In this document: positions 8,645 through 16,042 of the stretch, in pieces | How positions within the stretch are numbered: position 1 is the first letter of the stretch | How the letters are laid out: the number at the start of each line of letters is the position of its first letter | Origin: Cloacimonetes bacterium UBA5456 | GTDB taxonomy: Bacteria; Cloacimonadota; Cloacimonadia; Cloacimonadales; Cloacimonadaceae | Length of the DNA: 18,307 bases | Direction of reading: 5' to 3' | Assembly: GCA_002427325.1 (NCBI GenBank) | Contig: DIQS01000007.1 | Coordinates: forward strand, 13,757-32,063 | The notes under the pieces: generated by a model | Told to the model about the DNA's origin: nothing | Databases searched by the model: none | Seen by the model: the letters and a program-made list of their open reading frames with translations, nothing else | Translations under genes and position numbers: made by a program

Positions 8645-9283
8645 CTACACTACTGGAAGTCCCAAAATCTTCAGCATAAACATCACGGGCGGGAAGATGA
8701 TTTTGCCGATGATGTTAATGCGTAAAAGATTGGAGGCTATGAGAATTATAAATAAATAGAGCATGCCTTTGCGTTCAAAGGCTGCCCACTTAAAAAAAGC
8801 TTCGTCGGTGAGAAACATTCCCACGACCTTGGAGCCATCTAAGGGAGGGAAGGGGATAAGATTAAAAAACGCTAAGATGAGATTCATGAATACTACAAAG
8901 TAAACAATGTATTGAATAGAAGGCAATTTGATCAGGTGGAAAATGAGACTGAAAACAATGGCGACCAAGATGTTTGACAAAGGCCCTGCCAGTGCGGTAA
9001 GTCCGCTGTCTCGCTTGATGTTCTTGAAGTTGTAGGGATTAAAAGGCACGGGTTTGGCATATCCCCAGACAACACCAAGGCTGAAGTAAAAGAGCAAAGG
9101 GAGAATAATCGTTCCGAAAATATCAATGTGTTTACGCGGATTGAAGCTCAGCCTTCCTGCACGTTGGGCAGAGTCGTCGCCCAAAGCATAAGCGGCAAAA
9201 GCATGGCTTACCTCGTGGATAATGATGCTATAAAATACGATGACAATGATCAGCGCATTGGAAATCAGGCTTGAGAAACTCAT
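8645..9283 (-). CDS. M50 family (site-2 protease-like) integral membrane zinc metalloprotease
   Basis: A 212-residue membrane protein with the M50 zinc-binding HEVSH at residues 23-27 in the first hydrophobic segment, a GPLSN motif (about 100-104), and the third-ligand motif NLIPFPPLDG (141-150) with Asp149. At least four hydrophobic segments are apparent. This compact form resembles the YwhC-type bacterial S2P homologues without a PDZ domain; such enzymes cut transmembrane substrates inside the membrane. The substrate here is unknown. I chose the ATG at 9283 because it overlaps the tyrS stop as ATGA, suggesting translational coupling. A GTG at 9295 would add four residues, and neither start has a clear Shine-Dalgarno. 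No strong terminator is visible after the stop. Confidence 0.93.
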   Translation of the reverse strand: MSFSSLISNALIIVIVFYSIIIHEVSHAFAAYALGDDSAQRAGRLSFNPRKHIDIFGTIILPLLFYFSLGVVWGYAKPVPFNPYNFKNIKRDSGLTALAGPLSNILVAIVFSLIFHLIKLPSIQYIVYFVVFMNLILAFFNLIPFPPLDGSKVVGMFLTDEAFFKWAAFERKGMLYLFIILIASNLLRINIIGKIIFPPVMFMLKILGLPVV

Positions 9284-10494
9284 TGATCTGAACACTTTTT
9301 GCGTAAGCGGATGAATTTTCTCTTACCGGCTCTGAGAACTGAGTTGTCGAAGATCTTAATTTCGGCGTCAAAAGAGTTTATTCTTTCGCCATCAATGCTT
9401 ACCCCACCACCGGTTATTAAACGCTTGGCTTCGCCGTTGGTCGCACACAATCCGCTGTCCACCAAGAGCTTCACTATCCAGATATCATTAGCTTCAGGTG
9501 TGTATTCAGGCATCTCGTCGGGGATTTCTTTCTTGGAGAAAAGCTTTTCAAAGCCATCCTGTGCCGCGGCTGCTTCGGCTTCACCGTGGTAGATTTTCAC
9601 CACTTCGTAAGCGAGCTTTTTCTTGAGGATCATCGGGTTTGTGCCCTTATCCAGCTCGGCTTTGATCCTTTCTATCTCATCACTGTCGTAGTAGGCAGCA
9701 TAGGTATAATAGTTTATAATCAGGCTATCCGGGATCGACATCACTTTACCATATTTGTCGGCAGGGGTGTCAAACACGGCAATGTAGTTGTTCAAAGATT
9801 TGCCCATTTTGTTTACACCATCCGTGCCCAAAAGTATGGGTGAAAGCACGGCGACCTGCTGTTCCATGCCATAATAACGTTGCATGTCACGTCCGCAGAG
9901 GATGTTGAACTTCTGCTCGGTTGCGCCCAATTCCACATCGCTCTCTACAGCAACGGAATCATAGCTTTGGAGAACGGGATACATCAGCTCGTGCATGCCC
10001 AGTGAAAGTCCCTGTTCATAGCGCTCGCGGAAGGTGTCGTGAGCCATGAACTGAGCTAAGGTGAATTTGCCTAATATCTGCAGAACGTCTTTGAGCGTCA
10101 TACCGGAAAACCATTCGCTCTGATAGCGAACTTCGGTCTGCTCGGGTTTGAGGATGGTGTAGAGTTGCTGTACATATTTCTCGCTGTTTGCGCGAACTTG
10201 GTCATAAGTCAGTGGCGGGCGAGATTCATCGCGTCCTGTGGGATCGCCGATCTGCGCGGTAAAGTCCCCGATGATGATCACGCCGGTGTGTCCCAAATCC
10301 TGAAAATCACGCATCTTGCGGATAGGAACGAGGTGTCCGATGTGAATCTCATGACCGGTGGGGTCTATGCCATATTTGATACGGAGCGGCTTTCCGCTTT
10401 TGACGCTTTTGGCGAGTTTTGCCTTTAGCTCGTCCATTGGTATGATCTCTTCTGCACCTTTTGAGATCAGTTTCAATTCTTTTTCAAAGGTCAT
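9280..10494 (-). CDS. tyrS: Tyrosyl-tRNA synthetase
   Basis: Charges tRNA-Tyr with tyrosine in the cytoplasm. The 404-residue protein is a class I synthetase with the HIGH motif at 51-54 (preceded by YGIDPTGHE), IIGDFTAQIGDPTGR (74-88), and the KMSKS-loop equivalent KMGKS at 229-233 followed by LNNYI. A C-terminal S4-type RNA-binding domain spans about 338-400. Length and the DFTAQIGDPTG signature fit the TyrZ-type bacterial branch rather than the E. coli-like TyrS type. The ATG at 10494 is preceded by AGGAAG at good spacing. The gene follows a strong terminator, so it starts its own unit, and its TGA overlaps the start of the M50 protease gene. No T-box-like leader is evident in the 158-bp gap upstream. 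Confidence 0.98.
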   Translation of the reverse strand: MTFEKELKLISKGAEEIIPMDELKAKLAKSVKSGKPLRIKYGIDPTGHEIHIGHLVPIRKMRDFQDLGHTGVIIIGDFTAQIGDPTGRDESRPPLTYDQVRANSEKYVQQLYTILKPEQTEVRYQSEWFSGMTLKDVLQILGKFTLAQFMAHDTFRERYEQGLSLGMHELMYPVLQSYDSVAVESDVELGATEQKFNILCGRDMQRYYGMEQQVAVLSPILLGTDGVNKMGKSLNNYIAVFDTPADKYGKVMSIPDSLIINYYTYAAYYDSDEIERIKAELDKGTNPMILKKKLAYEVVKIYHGEAEAAAAQDGFEKLFSKKEIPDEMPEYTPEANDIWIVKLLVDSGLCATNGEAKRLITGGGVSIDGERINSFDAEIKIFDNSVLRAGKRKFIRLRKKCSDQ

Positions 10495-10532
10495 TTATAA
10501 TCACTTCCTAAATCAACTTTACGATGTGCGTC

Positions 10533-10561
10533 AGATTCTTTGCATTAGGATATCTTGTCAA
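10533..10561 (-). promoter_or_regulatory. Candidate promoter of tyrS
   Basis: A perfect TTGACA (minus strand, 10561-10556) with GAATCT 17 nt downstream (10538-10533), between the rpsG terminator and the tyrS start. The -35 is consensus but the -10 is weak. Position supports a promoter here because tyrS follows a terminator. Confidence 0.35.
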
Positions 10562-10601
10562 GAAAAACAGGGTTTTGTTTTATTTCAGATTTCAGGGACA
10601 A

Positions 10602-10638
10602 TAGAAAAAGAGCCCTCATCCTGCGACGAAGGCTCTTT
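10602..10638 (-). terminator. Strong intrinsic terminator after rpsG
   Basis: On the minus strand AAAGAGCC (10638-10631) pairs with GGCTCTTT (10614-10607). The inner TTCGTC/GATGAG continues the stem to 14 bp with two G-U pairs around a GCAG tetraloop. The 3' arm runs into TTTTTCT. It begins 14 nt past the rpsG stop and closes the rpoB-rpoC-rpsL-rpsG unit. Confidence 0.9.
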
Positions 10639-10652
10639 CACTTGTGATATTT

Positions 10653-11123
10653 CTACCATCTAAGATGGGCAAAAGCTTTGTTTGCTTCAGCCATCTTGTG
10701 GGTTTCTTCACGTTTCTTGATCGATGCGCCTTCTTTTTTGTGGGCTGCCATAAGCTCTGCTGCGAGCTTTTCGACCATGGACTTTTCACTGCGTTTGCGG
10801 GCGTTGCCGATCAGCCATCTAAAGGCGATCGCTTGTCCGTTTTTATCGTTCACTTCCATGGGGATCTGGTAGTTTGAACCGCCAACGCGGCGAGAAACAA
10901 CCTTCACCTGCGGGCGAACATTTTCAAGCGCAGATTTGAAGATTTCAAGCGGATTCTGCTTGGTCTTTTCTTCGATAATGTCAAAAGCACCATAAACTAT
11001 CTTCTCAGCGAGGGACTTTTTGCCCTGCACCATGAGACAATTCATGAACTTAGTTAGAACTACGTCGTTGTAGATTGGATCCGGAAGTACTTCGCGAACG
11101 ATTGCTTTATGTTTTCTGCTCAT
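10653..11123 (-). CDS. rpsG: 30S ribosomal protein S7
   Basis: 156 residues, the usual bacterial S7 length. S7 binds the 3' major domain of 16S rRNA, nucleates 30S head assembly and lies near the E site. Recognisable segments include MSRKHKAIVREVLPDP at the start, SALENVRPQVKVVSRRVGGS (65-83 region), FRWLIGNARKRSEKSM, and the C-terminal KMAEANKAFAHLRW. The ATG is 11 nt after the rpsL stop, with AGGAG immediately past that stop serving as ribosome binding site. It is the last gene of the rpoBC-rpsLG cluster; a terminator follows rather than fusA. Confidence 0.99.
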   Translation of the reverse strand: MSRKHKAIVREVLPDPIYNDVVLTKFMNCLMVQGKKSLAEKIVYGAFDIIEEKTKQNPLEIFKSALENVRPQVKVVSRRVGGSNYQIPMEVNDKNGQAIAFRWLIGNARKRSEKSMVEKLAAELMAAHKKEGASIKKREETHKMAEANKAFAHLRW

Positions 11124-11134
11124 TACTCATTCTC

Positions 11135-11512
11135 CTACTTTTTCTTAGGACGCTTGGTTCCATATTTGGAGCGTGAATTTGCGCGGTCTGCAACGCCGGC
11201 AGTATCCAAAGCTCCGCGAACGACATGATAGCGAACACCGGGAAGGTCTTTCACACGACCACCGCGAACGAGCACGATGGAGTGTTCTTGCAGGTTATGG
11301 CCTTCACCGGGAATATAAGCGGTGACTTCATATCCGTTTGTGAGACGGACACGTGCAACTTTACGAAGAGCCGAGTTGGGTTTTTTGGGCGTACTCGTAT
11401 ATACGCGAGTGCATACTCCGCGCCTTTGCGGACATCCCATAAGCGCCCTGTTTTTCTTTCGAACCTCAACCGTGGATCTTCCTTTTCTGATCAGTTGGTT
11501 AATTGTTGGCAC
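11135..11512 (-). CDS. rpsL: 30S ribosomal protein S12
   Basis: 125 residues, standard S12, which sits at the decoding centre. The core TPKKPNSALRK (41-51) and RGGRVKDLPGVRYH (83-96) are intact. Lys43 and Lys88, where streptomycin-resistance substitutions occur in other bacteria, are wild type. Asp89, the residue methylthiolated by RimO in E. coli, is present. Translation starts at GTG (11512), supported by AAGGAG about 8 nt upstream and by the conserved MPTINQL N-terminus. It follows rpoC by 36 nt, a gap that contains a TATAAT. Confidence 0.99.
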   Translation of the reverse strand: MPTINQLIRKGRSTVEVRKKNRALMGCPQRRGVCTRVYTSTPKKPNSALRKVARVRLTNGYEVTAYIPGEGHNLQEHSIVLVRGGRVKDLPGVRYHVVRGALDTAGVADRANSRSKYGTKRPKKK

Positions 11513-11541
11513 TGATTTTCTCCTTACTTTTTTGCATCTAT

Positions 11542-11571
11542 ATTATACTTAGAAATCGAGGATATCCTCAA
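11542..11571 (-). promoter_or_regulatory. Possible internal promoter for rpsL-rpsG at the 3' end of rpoC
   Basis: A consensus TATAAT (minus strand, 11547-11542) lies between the rpoC stop and the rpsL ribosome binding site, with TTGAGG 18 nt upstream (11571-11566) inside the last rpoC codons. A perfect 12-bp palindrome, GAGGATATCCTC (11558-11569), overlaps the -35 and spacer, although it also encodes part of the rpoC C-terminus. This could give rpsL-rpsG extra transcription; chance is not excluded. Confidence 0.35.
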
Positions 11572-14500
11572 GCTCTTCGCTTTCTTCCGCATGCGCCAGC
11601 TTGTTGATGATCTGGGCAACGGTTTCGCTCTTAGCAAGAGATTCCTTGATCATGTTGTTATATTTCTTTGTTCCGGTTCCCACAGGGATTCTATGGCCGA
11701 GGATAATGCTTTCCTTGAGGCCTTCGAGGAGGTCTACGCTGCCTTCGATGGCGGCTTTGGTGAGAACCTTGGTAGTTTCTTGGAACGAAGCCGAAGAGAG
11801 CCAGCTATCGGTGAGCAAAGATACCTTGGTGATTCCCAAGAAAAGCTGCTCAAACTGGGCAGGCTGCTTGCCGAAGTTGATGGCTTCACGGTTTTCTTTT
11901 TCCACGCGAACTTTGTCCACAACCTCACCTTGGAGGAAGCTGGTGCTCCCGCTATCGGTGATGCGAACTTTCTTAAACATCTGACGGATGATAACGCTAA
12001 CGTGTTTGTCGTCAATCTTCACGCCCTGCTTGCGATAGATCTCTTGAATCTCGTTGAGAATATTGAGCTGGGCTTCGATGACGCCTTTGACGAGCATATC
12101 GTGAGGATCAAGCGGGCCGTCTGAAAGAGCGTCTCCGCTCTCCACTCTATCGCCTTGATGCACGATGATGCGCTTTCCGGTGGGGATGGAATATTTGCGT
12201 CCGGCGAGTGCTTCGCCTTCGTTCACAACTTCACCGTTTTCAACGATGCTTTCCTGCTCTGCGGGAACCAGATAGCGAATGCCGCAAAGAGGCATGCCTT
12301 CTTTGACTGTTTCGCCCTCGTTAACGATGATGTCCATACCCTTAGGAATGACATATTCCGTAGGAGTCTGCTTGCGACGTCCCACTTGCACCACGGTTTT
12401 CTTGCCTTCGATGACGATAGTTGCTTTGCCACCATTGGTTGCATACACCGTCTTTTTGGAAAGCACGTAGATATATTGGTTTTTGTCTTCATCCACTTGG
12501 ACAACGACTTGGCCGTCATTTGGAGCAAAGAGACCATTTGGCGGGGTGACAAATATATCACGACCGGTCTTGCGCAAGCCACCAATAGTGACGATTCCGT
12601 CGATATCGGTGATGCAGGCTTTATCCTTCGGAGTTCTGGCTTCAAAGAGGTCTTGAACCCTGGGCAAGCCGCCGGTAATGTCTCGCTGTTTGATGGTCAT
12701 TCTGGAAGTTTGACCAAGGATGTCTCCTTGATGCACAAAGCTTCCGTCTTCCACGCGCACTACCAAGCCGGCAGGGAGCGGGATGAGTCTGAAGTTGCCA
12801 TCTTCTGCCATAATCTTAAATTGCGGCTGTTTCTTGCGGTCTTTGGATTCGATGATTGTGATATCCCTGCTGAAGGTGATATCGTTATATTCTTCTTTGA
12901 ACGTAATATCTTTGATGAAGTGTTCATATTGGAGCTGTCCCTTTGCGGTCGAGATCAAGGGGTTGTTGAACTGGTCCCAAGAAAGTAGTTTGGTTCCGGC
13001 AGTGACCACATCTCCATCCTGAACGTGAACCGTTGCGGCATATTCCACACGGTATTCTTCGAGGACTTTCTTTTCGTCTTCCTTATCCACGATGAAGAGG
13101 TGTCCCAAGTGCGATACCGAGATCATCTCCTCTTGCTGGTTTGTAACCGTATTCATCCGGTCAAAGCGGACGATACCGTCGTTATTGGAAGCGATTTCGG
13201 CAAGGTCGGTTGCGGTTGAAGCAGCTCCACCGATGTGGAAAGTTCTCAGGGTGAGCTGAGTTCCGGGCTCGCCGATGCTCTGAGCTGCGATAACGCCGAC
13301 AGGATCGCCGATAACAGCAGGCTTAAGGGTTGCGAGGTTGCGACCATAGCATTTTGCGCACAAGCCTTTCTCTGCCTCACAAGTGAGCACACTGCGCACA
13401 TAGACGCTGATCATGCCATGATTTTGAAGCATGCGTGCCATCTTGTTGGAGATCTCTTCTCCGGCTTGAACTAAGACTTCACCGGAAACGGGGCTAACAA
13501 TGTCTTCAACGGCATAGCGTCCTTGAATTCTCTCAGCGAGGCTCTGGACTATCTCGTTGCCTTCTTTGAGAACCGTCATCTGCACGCCGCGAGCCGTTCC
13601 ACAATCTTCCATTGTGATGATGGCGTTTTGAGCAACGTCCACAAGACGACGGGTGAGGTATCCTGCGTCTGCCGTCTTAAGAGCTGTATCCGCAAGTCCT
13701 TTACGTGCGCCGTGAGTAGAGACGAAGTATTCCAAAACGGTGAGACCTTCTTTGAAGTTCGACTTAATCGGGGTTTCGATCACGTCTGCTCCGCCGCCGG
13801 CACCGATCTTGGAAGGCTTATCCATGAGTCCGCGCATTCCGCCAAGCTGTTTGATCTGGTCTTTCGAGCCACGAGCTCCGGATTTATACATCATATAGAT
13901 GGAGTTCAATCCCTTTCTGGAGCGTGAAAGCTCGTCCATCATCTCGTCGGTGACGTGAACCGTGGTCTTTTTCCAAGTATCCACAACGCGTCCCATACGC
14001 TCGTTTTCGGTGATTCCGCCCTTTTGGTGGAGGTCCCAGATCTTGTTGACTTCTTCTTCGCTGGCCTCGATGATCTCGTCTTTGCGACTGGGTTCAACGA
14101 TATCGCCGAAGCTAAAGGTGACACCTGCACGGGTGGCATAGGAGAAGCCTAAATCTTTGAGCTCGTCCAAGAATTCAGCCGTGCGGGATTGACCTACTGC
14201 TTCATAGCAAATCATTGCCAAATCATTGATTTTGCCTTTGTCATAGGTGATGTTTTGGTAGCCCACTTCAGGCGGGATGATTTGGTTGAAGATCACACGA
14301 CCGACTGTTGTGATAACATATTTGCCATCAATAATCACGCGAATCCAGCTATGTAGGTCAAGATCGCGGTTTGCTTCATCATCGCCTTTGACGCTGTGGG
14401 ATTGCTCCTGAGATTCATAGGCGGCGAGGACTTCATCCGGGCCATAGAAGTGGCGCAACTTATCCAACTCTTCCGGGGCATCGCTTTCTGTCATGGTGAG

Positions 14501-16027
14501 ATAATAGCATCCCAAAACGATGTCTTGGTTTGCAGCCATGGCAAGGCGTCCGTTTGCGGGAAGGAGCAAGTTTCGAGTAGAGAGCATGAGCACTCTGGCT
14601 TCGATCTGCGCTTCTAATGATAGCGGGATATATACACCCATCTGGTCTCCATCGAAGTCGGCGTTATAAGGCACGCAAACCATGGGATGGAGCTGGATGG
14701 CTTTGTTATCTGTAAGAACGGGCATAAACGCCTGTATTCCCAATCTGTGCAGGGTGGGAGCGCGGTTGAGAAGAACGGGATAGTCCTTCACGACGTCTTC
14801 CAAAATGCTCCAGATTTCAGGCTGTTTGCGTTCAATGAGTTTCTTTGCATTTTTGATCTTATCTGCTTCGCCCATCTTTTGCAAGCGTTCAATGAGATAG
14901 GGCTTAAAGAGCTCCACAGCCATCTCTTTGGGCAAGCCGCATTGATAGAGTTTGAGCTCGGGACCAACCGTGATCACAGAGCGTCCGGAATAGTCAACAC
15001 GCTTTCCGAGCAAGTTTTGACGGAAGCGTCCTTGTTTTCCCTTGAGCTGATCGGTGAGCGATTTGAGCGCACGGGTGCCGCGACCACGCACGGGGCGTGC
15101 CTTTCGGCTGTTATCGATCAATGCATCCACAGCTTCTTGAAGCATGCGCTTTTCATTGCGGAGGATAACTTCCGGTGCGCGGATCTCAAGCAAACCTTTG
15201 AGGCGGTTGTTGCGTGTGATCACTCTGCGATAGAGATCGTTAAAGTCTGCCGTAGCAAAGCGTCCACCTTCCAGAGGAACCAGCGGGCGTAGCGTGGGCG
15301 GCAAGACGGGCAATGCTTCCAAGATCATGTGAGCAGGATTATTCCCGCTACGAATGAAAGCATCGACTATTTTCAGCTTATTGATCAACTTCTGTTTTCT
15401 CAGCGTTGATTCTTCAAATTTGAGTCGCGTTCTCAGGTCGAGAGCTTCGTTCTTGAGGTTTATTCCTTCCAAGAGCTCTTTAATTGCTTCGGCACCCATC
15501 TTAGCGATGAAGTTTGAGCCGACCTTATCACGGATCTCGAGATATTCATCAACTTCCAAGAGTTCCATCTTTTCATAGGGGCTATCGCCGGGATCGATGA
15601 CGATGAAAGACTCATAATAGAGCACGCGCTCGAGGTTCTTGATCGTCATATCCAAAAGCGTTCCTATCTTTGAGGGAGCGGATTTCACGAACCAGATGTG
15701 GGCAATCGGAACTGCCAAATCGATGTGTCCCATGCGAGTGCGGCGTACGCGGCTACTCGTCACCAGAACGTTACATCTTTCACATGTCGTGTTTTGGAAG
15801 CGTTTCTTCTTATATTTGCCGCATGAGCATTCATAGTCTCTTTCCGGGCCAAAGATGCGCTCACAAAAGAGTCCATCTTTCTCCGGCTTGAGGGTTCTAT
15901 AGTTGAGGGTGTCCGGCTTGGTCACCTCTCCATGCGACCATTCATTGATTATCGTTTCGGGGGAAGCGATCTTGATCCTGACTGCATCATAGTCATTGGG
16001 GCGAATATCACGTTTTATTTCTTTCAT
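11549..16027 (-). CDS. rpoC: DNA-directed RNA polymerase subunit beta-prime
   Basis: 1492 residues, about 85 longer than E. coli beta-prime. The N-terminal zinc site has Cys67, Cys69, Cys82 and Cys85. The catalytic NADFDGD (455-461) supplies Asp457, Asp459 and Asp461 for Mg2+. The bridge helix is around 717-735 (GARGSKDQ) and the trigger-loop start around 918-937 (IGEPGTQLTLRTF). The second zinc site has Cys809, Cys883, Cys890 and Cys893. Between the trigger-loop halves (about 937-1117, ending DITGGLPRVQDLFEAR) is an insert comparable in position to E. coli SI3. Residues 1225-1305 hold three tandem 27-residue units (Tyr1225, Tyr1252, Tyr1279) where E. coli has one. The start ATG is preceded by GGGAGGA and lies 15 nt after rpoB. 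Confidence 0.99.
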   Translation of the reverse strand: MKEIKRDIRPNDYDAVRIKIASPETIINEWSHGEVTKPDTLNYRTLKPEKDGLFCERIFGPERDYECSCGKYKKKRFQNTTCERCNVLVTSSRVRRTRMGHIDLAVPIAHIWFVKSAPSKIGTLLDMTIKNLERVLYYESFIVIDPGDSPYEKMELLEVDEYLEIRDKVGSNFIAKMGAEAIKELLEGINLKNEALDLRTRLKFEESTLRKQKLINKLKIVDAFIRSGNNPAHMILEALPVLPPTLRPLVPLEGGRFATADFNDLYRRVITRNNRLKGLLEIRAPEVILRNEKRMLQEAVDALIDNSRKARPVRGRGTRALKSLTDQLKGKQGRFRQNLLGKRVDYSGRSVITVGPELKLYQCGLPKEMAVELFKPYLIERLQKMGEADKIKNAKKLIERKQPEIWSILEDVVKDYPVLLNRAPTLHRLGIQAFMPVLTDNKAIQLHPMVCVPYNADFDGDQMGVYIPLSLEAQIEARVLMLSTRNLLLPANGRLAMAANQDIVLGCYYLTMTESDAPEELDKLRHFYGPDEVLAAYESQEQSHSVKGDDEANRDLDLHSWIRVIIDGKYVITTVGRVIFNQIIPPEVGYQNITYDKGKINDLAMICYEAVGQSRTAEFLDELKDLGFSYATRAGVTFSFGDIVEPSRKDEIIEASEEEVNKIWDLHQKGGITENERMGRVVDTWKKTTVHVTDEMMDELSRSRKGLNSIYMMYKSGARGSKDQIKQLGGMRGLMDKPSKIGAGGGADVIETPIKSNFKEGLTVLEYFVSTHGARKGLADTALKTADAGYLTRRLVDVAQNAIITMEDCGTARGVQMTVLKEGNEIVQSLAERIQGRYAVEDIVSPVSGEVLVQAGEEISNKMARMLQNHGMISVYVRSVLTCEAEKGLCAKCYGRNLATLKPAVIGDPVGVIAAQSIGEPGTQLTLRTFHIGGAASTATDLAEIASNNDGIVRFDRMNTVTNQQEEMISVSHLGHLFIVDKEDEKKVLEEYRVEYAATVHVQDGDVVTAGTKLLSWDQFNNPLISTAKGQLQYEHFIKDITFKEEYNDITFSRDITIIESKDRKKQPQFKIMAEDGNFRLIPLPAGLVVRVEDGSFVHQGDILGQTSRMTIKQRDITGGLPRVQDLFEARTPKDKACITDIDGIVTIGGLRKTGRDIFVTPPNGLFAPNDGQVVVQVDEDKNQYIYVLSKKTVYATNGGKATIVIEGKKTVVQVGRRKQTPTEYVIPKGMDIIVNEGETVKEGMPLCGIRYLVPAEQESIVENGEVVNEGEALAGRKYSIPTGKRIIVHQGDRVESGDALSDGPLDPHDMLVKGVIEAQLNILNEIQEIYRKQGVKIDDKHVSVIIRQMFKKVRITDSGSTSFLQGEVVDKVRVEKENREAINFGKQPAQFEQLFLGITKVSLLTDSWLSSASFQETTKVLTKAAIEGSVDLLEGLKESIILGHRIPVGTGTKKYNNMIKESLAKSETVAQIINKLAHAEESEELEDILDF
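12113..12355 (-). repeat. Three tandem 27-residue repeats within rpoC
   Basis: Codons 1225-1305 encode three units in exact 27-residue register: YVIPKGMDIIVNEGETVKEG, YLVPAEQESIVENGEVVNEG and YSIPTGKRIIVHQGDRVESG, each followed by about seven residues. The shared pattern is Y-x-[IV]-P, then IV-x-x-G-[ED]-x-V-x-x-G-x-x-L. The third flows into LSDGPLDPHDM, the conserved continuation in other beta-primes, so it is the ancestral copy and the first two are extra. The repeat is clear in protein and diverged in DNA. Confidence 0.8.
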
Positions 16028-16042
16028 CTGTCTTCCTCCCTA

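Noticed and set aside
10495..10652. T-box or other leader riboswitch upstream of tyrS
   Set aside because: No T-box sequence or specifier stem is apparent; the only strong hairpin is the rpsG terminator.
12155..12988. Plus-strand ORF of 277 codons inside rpoC
   Set aside because: It lies wholly antisense to a certain gene, has no recognisable domain and reads as a codon-bias shadow.
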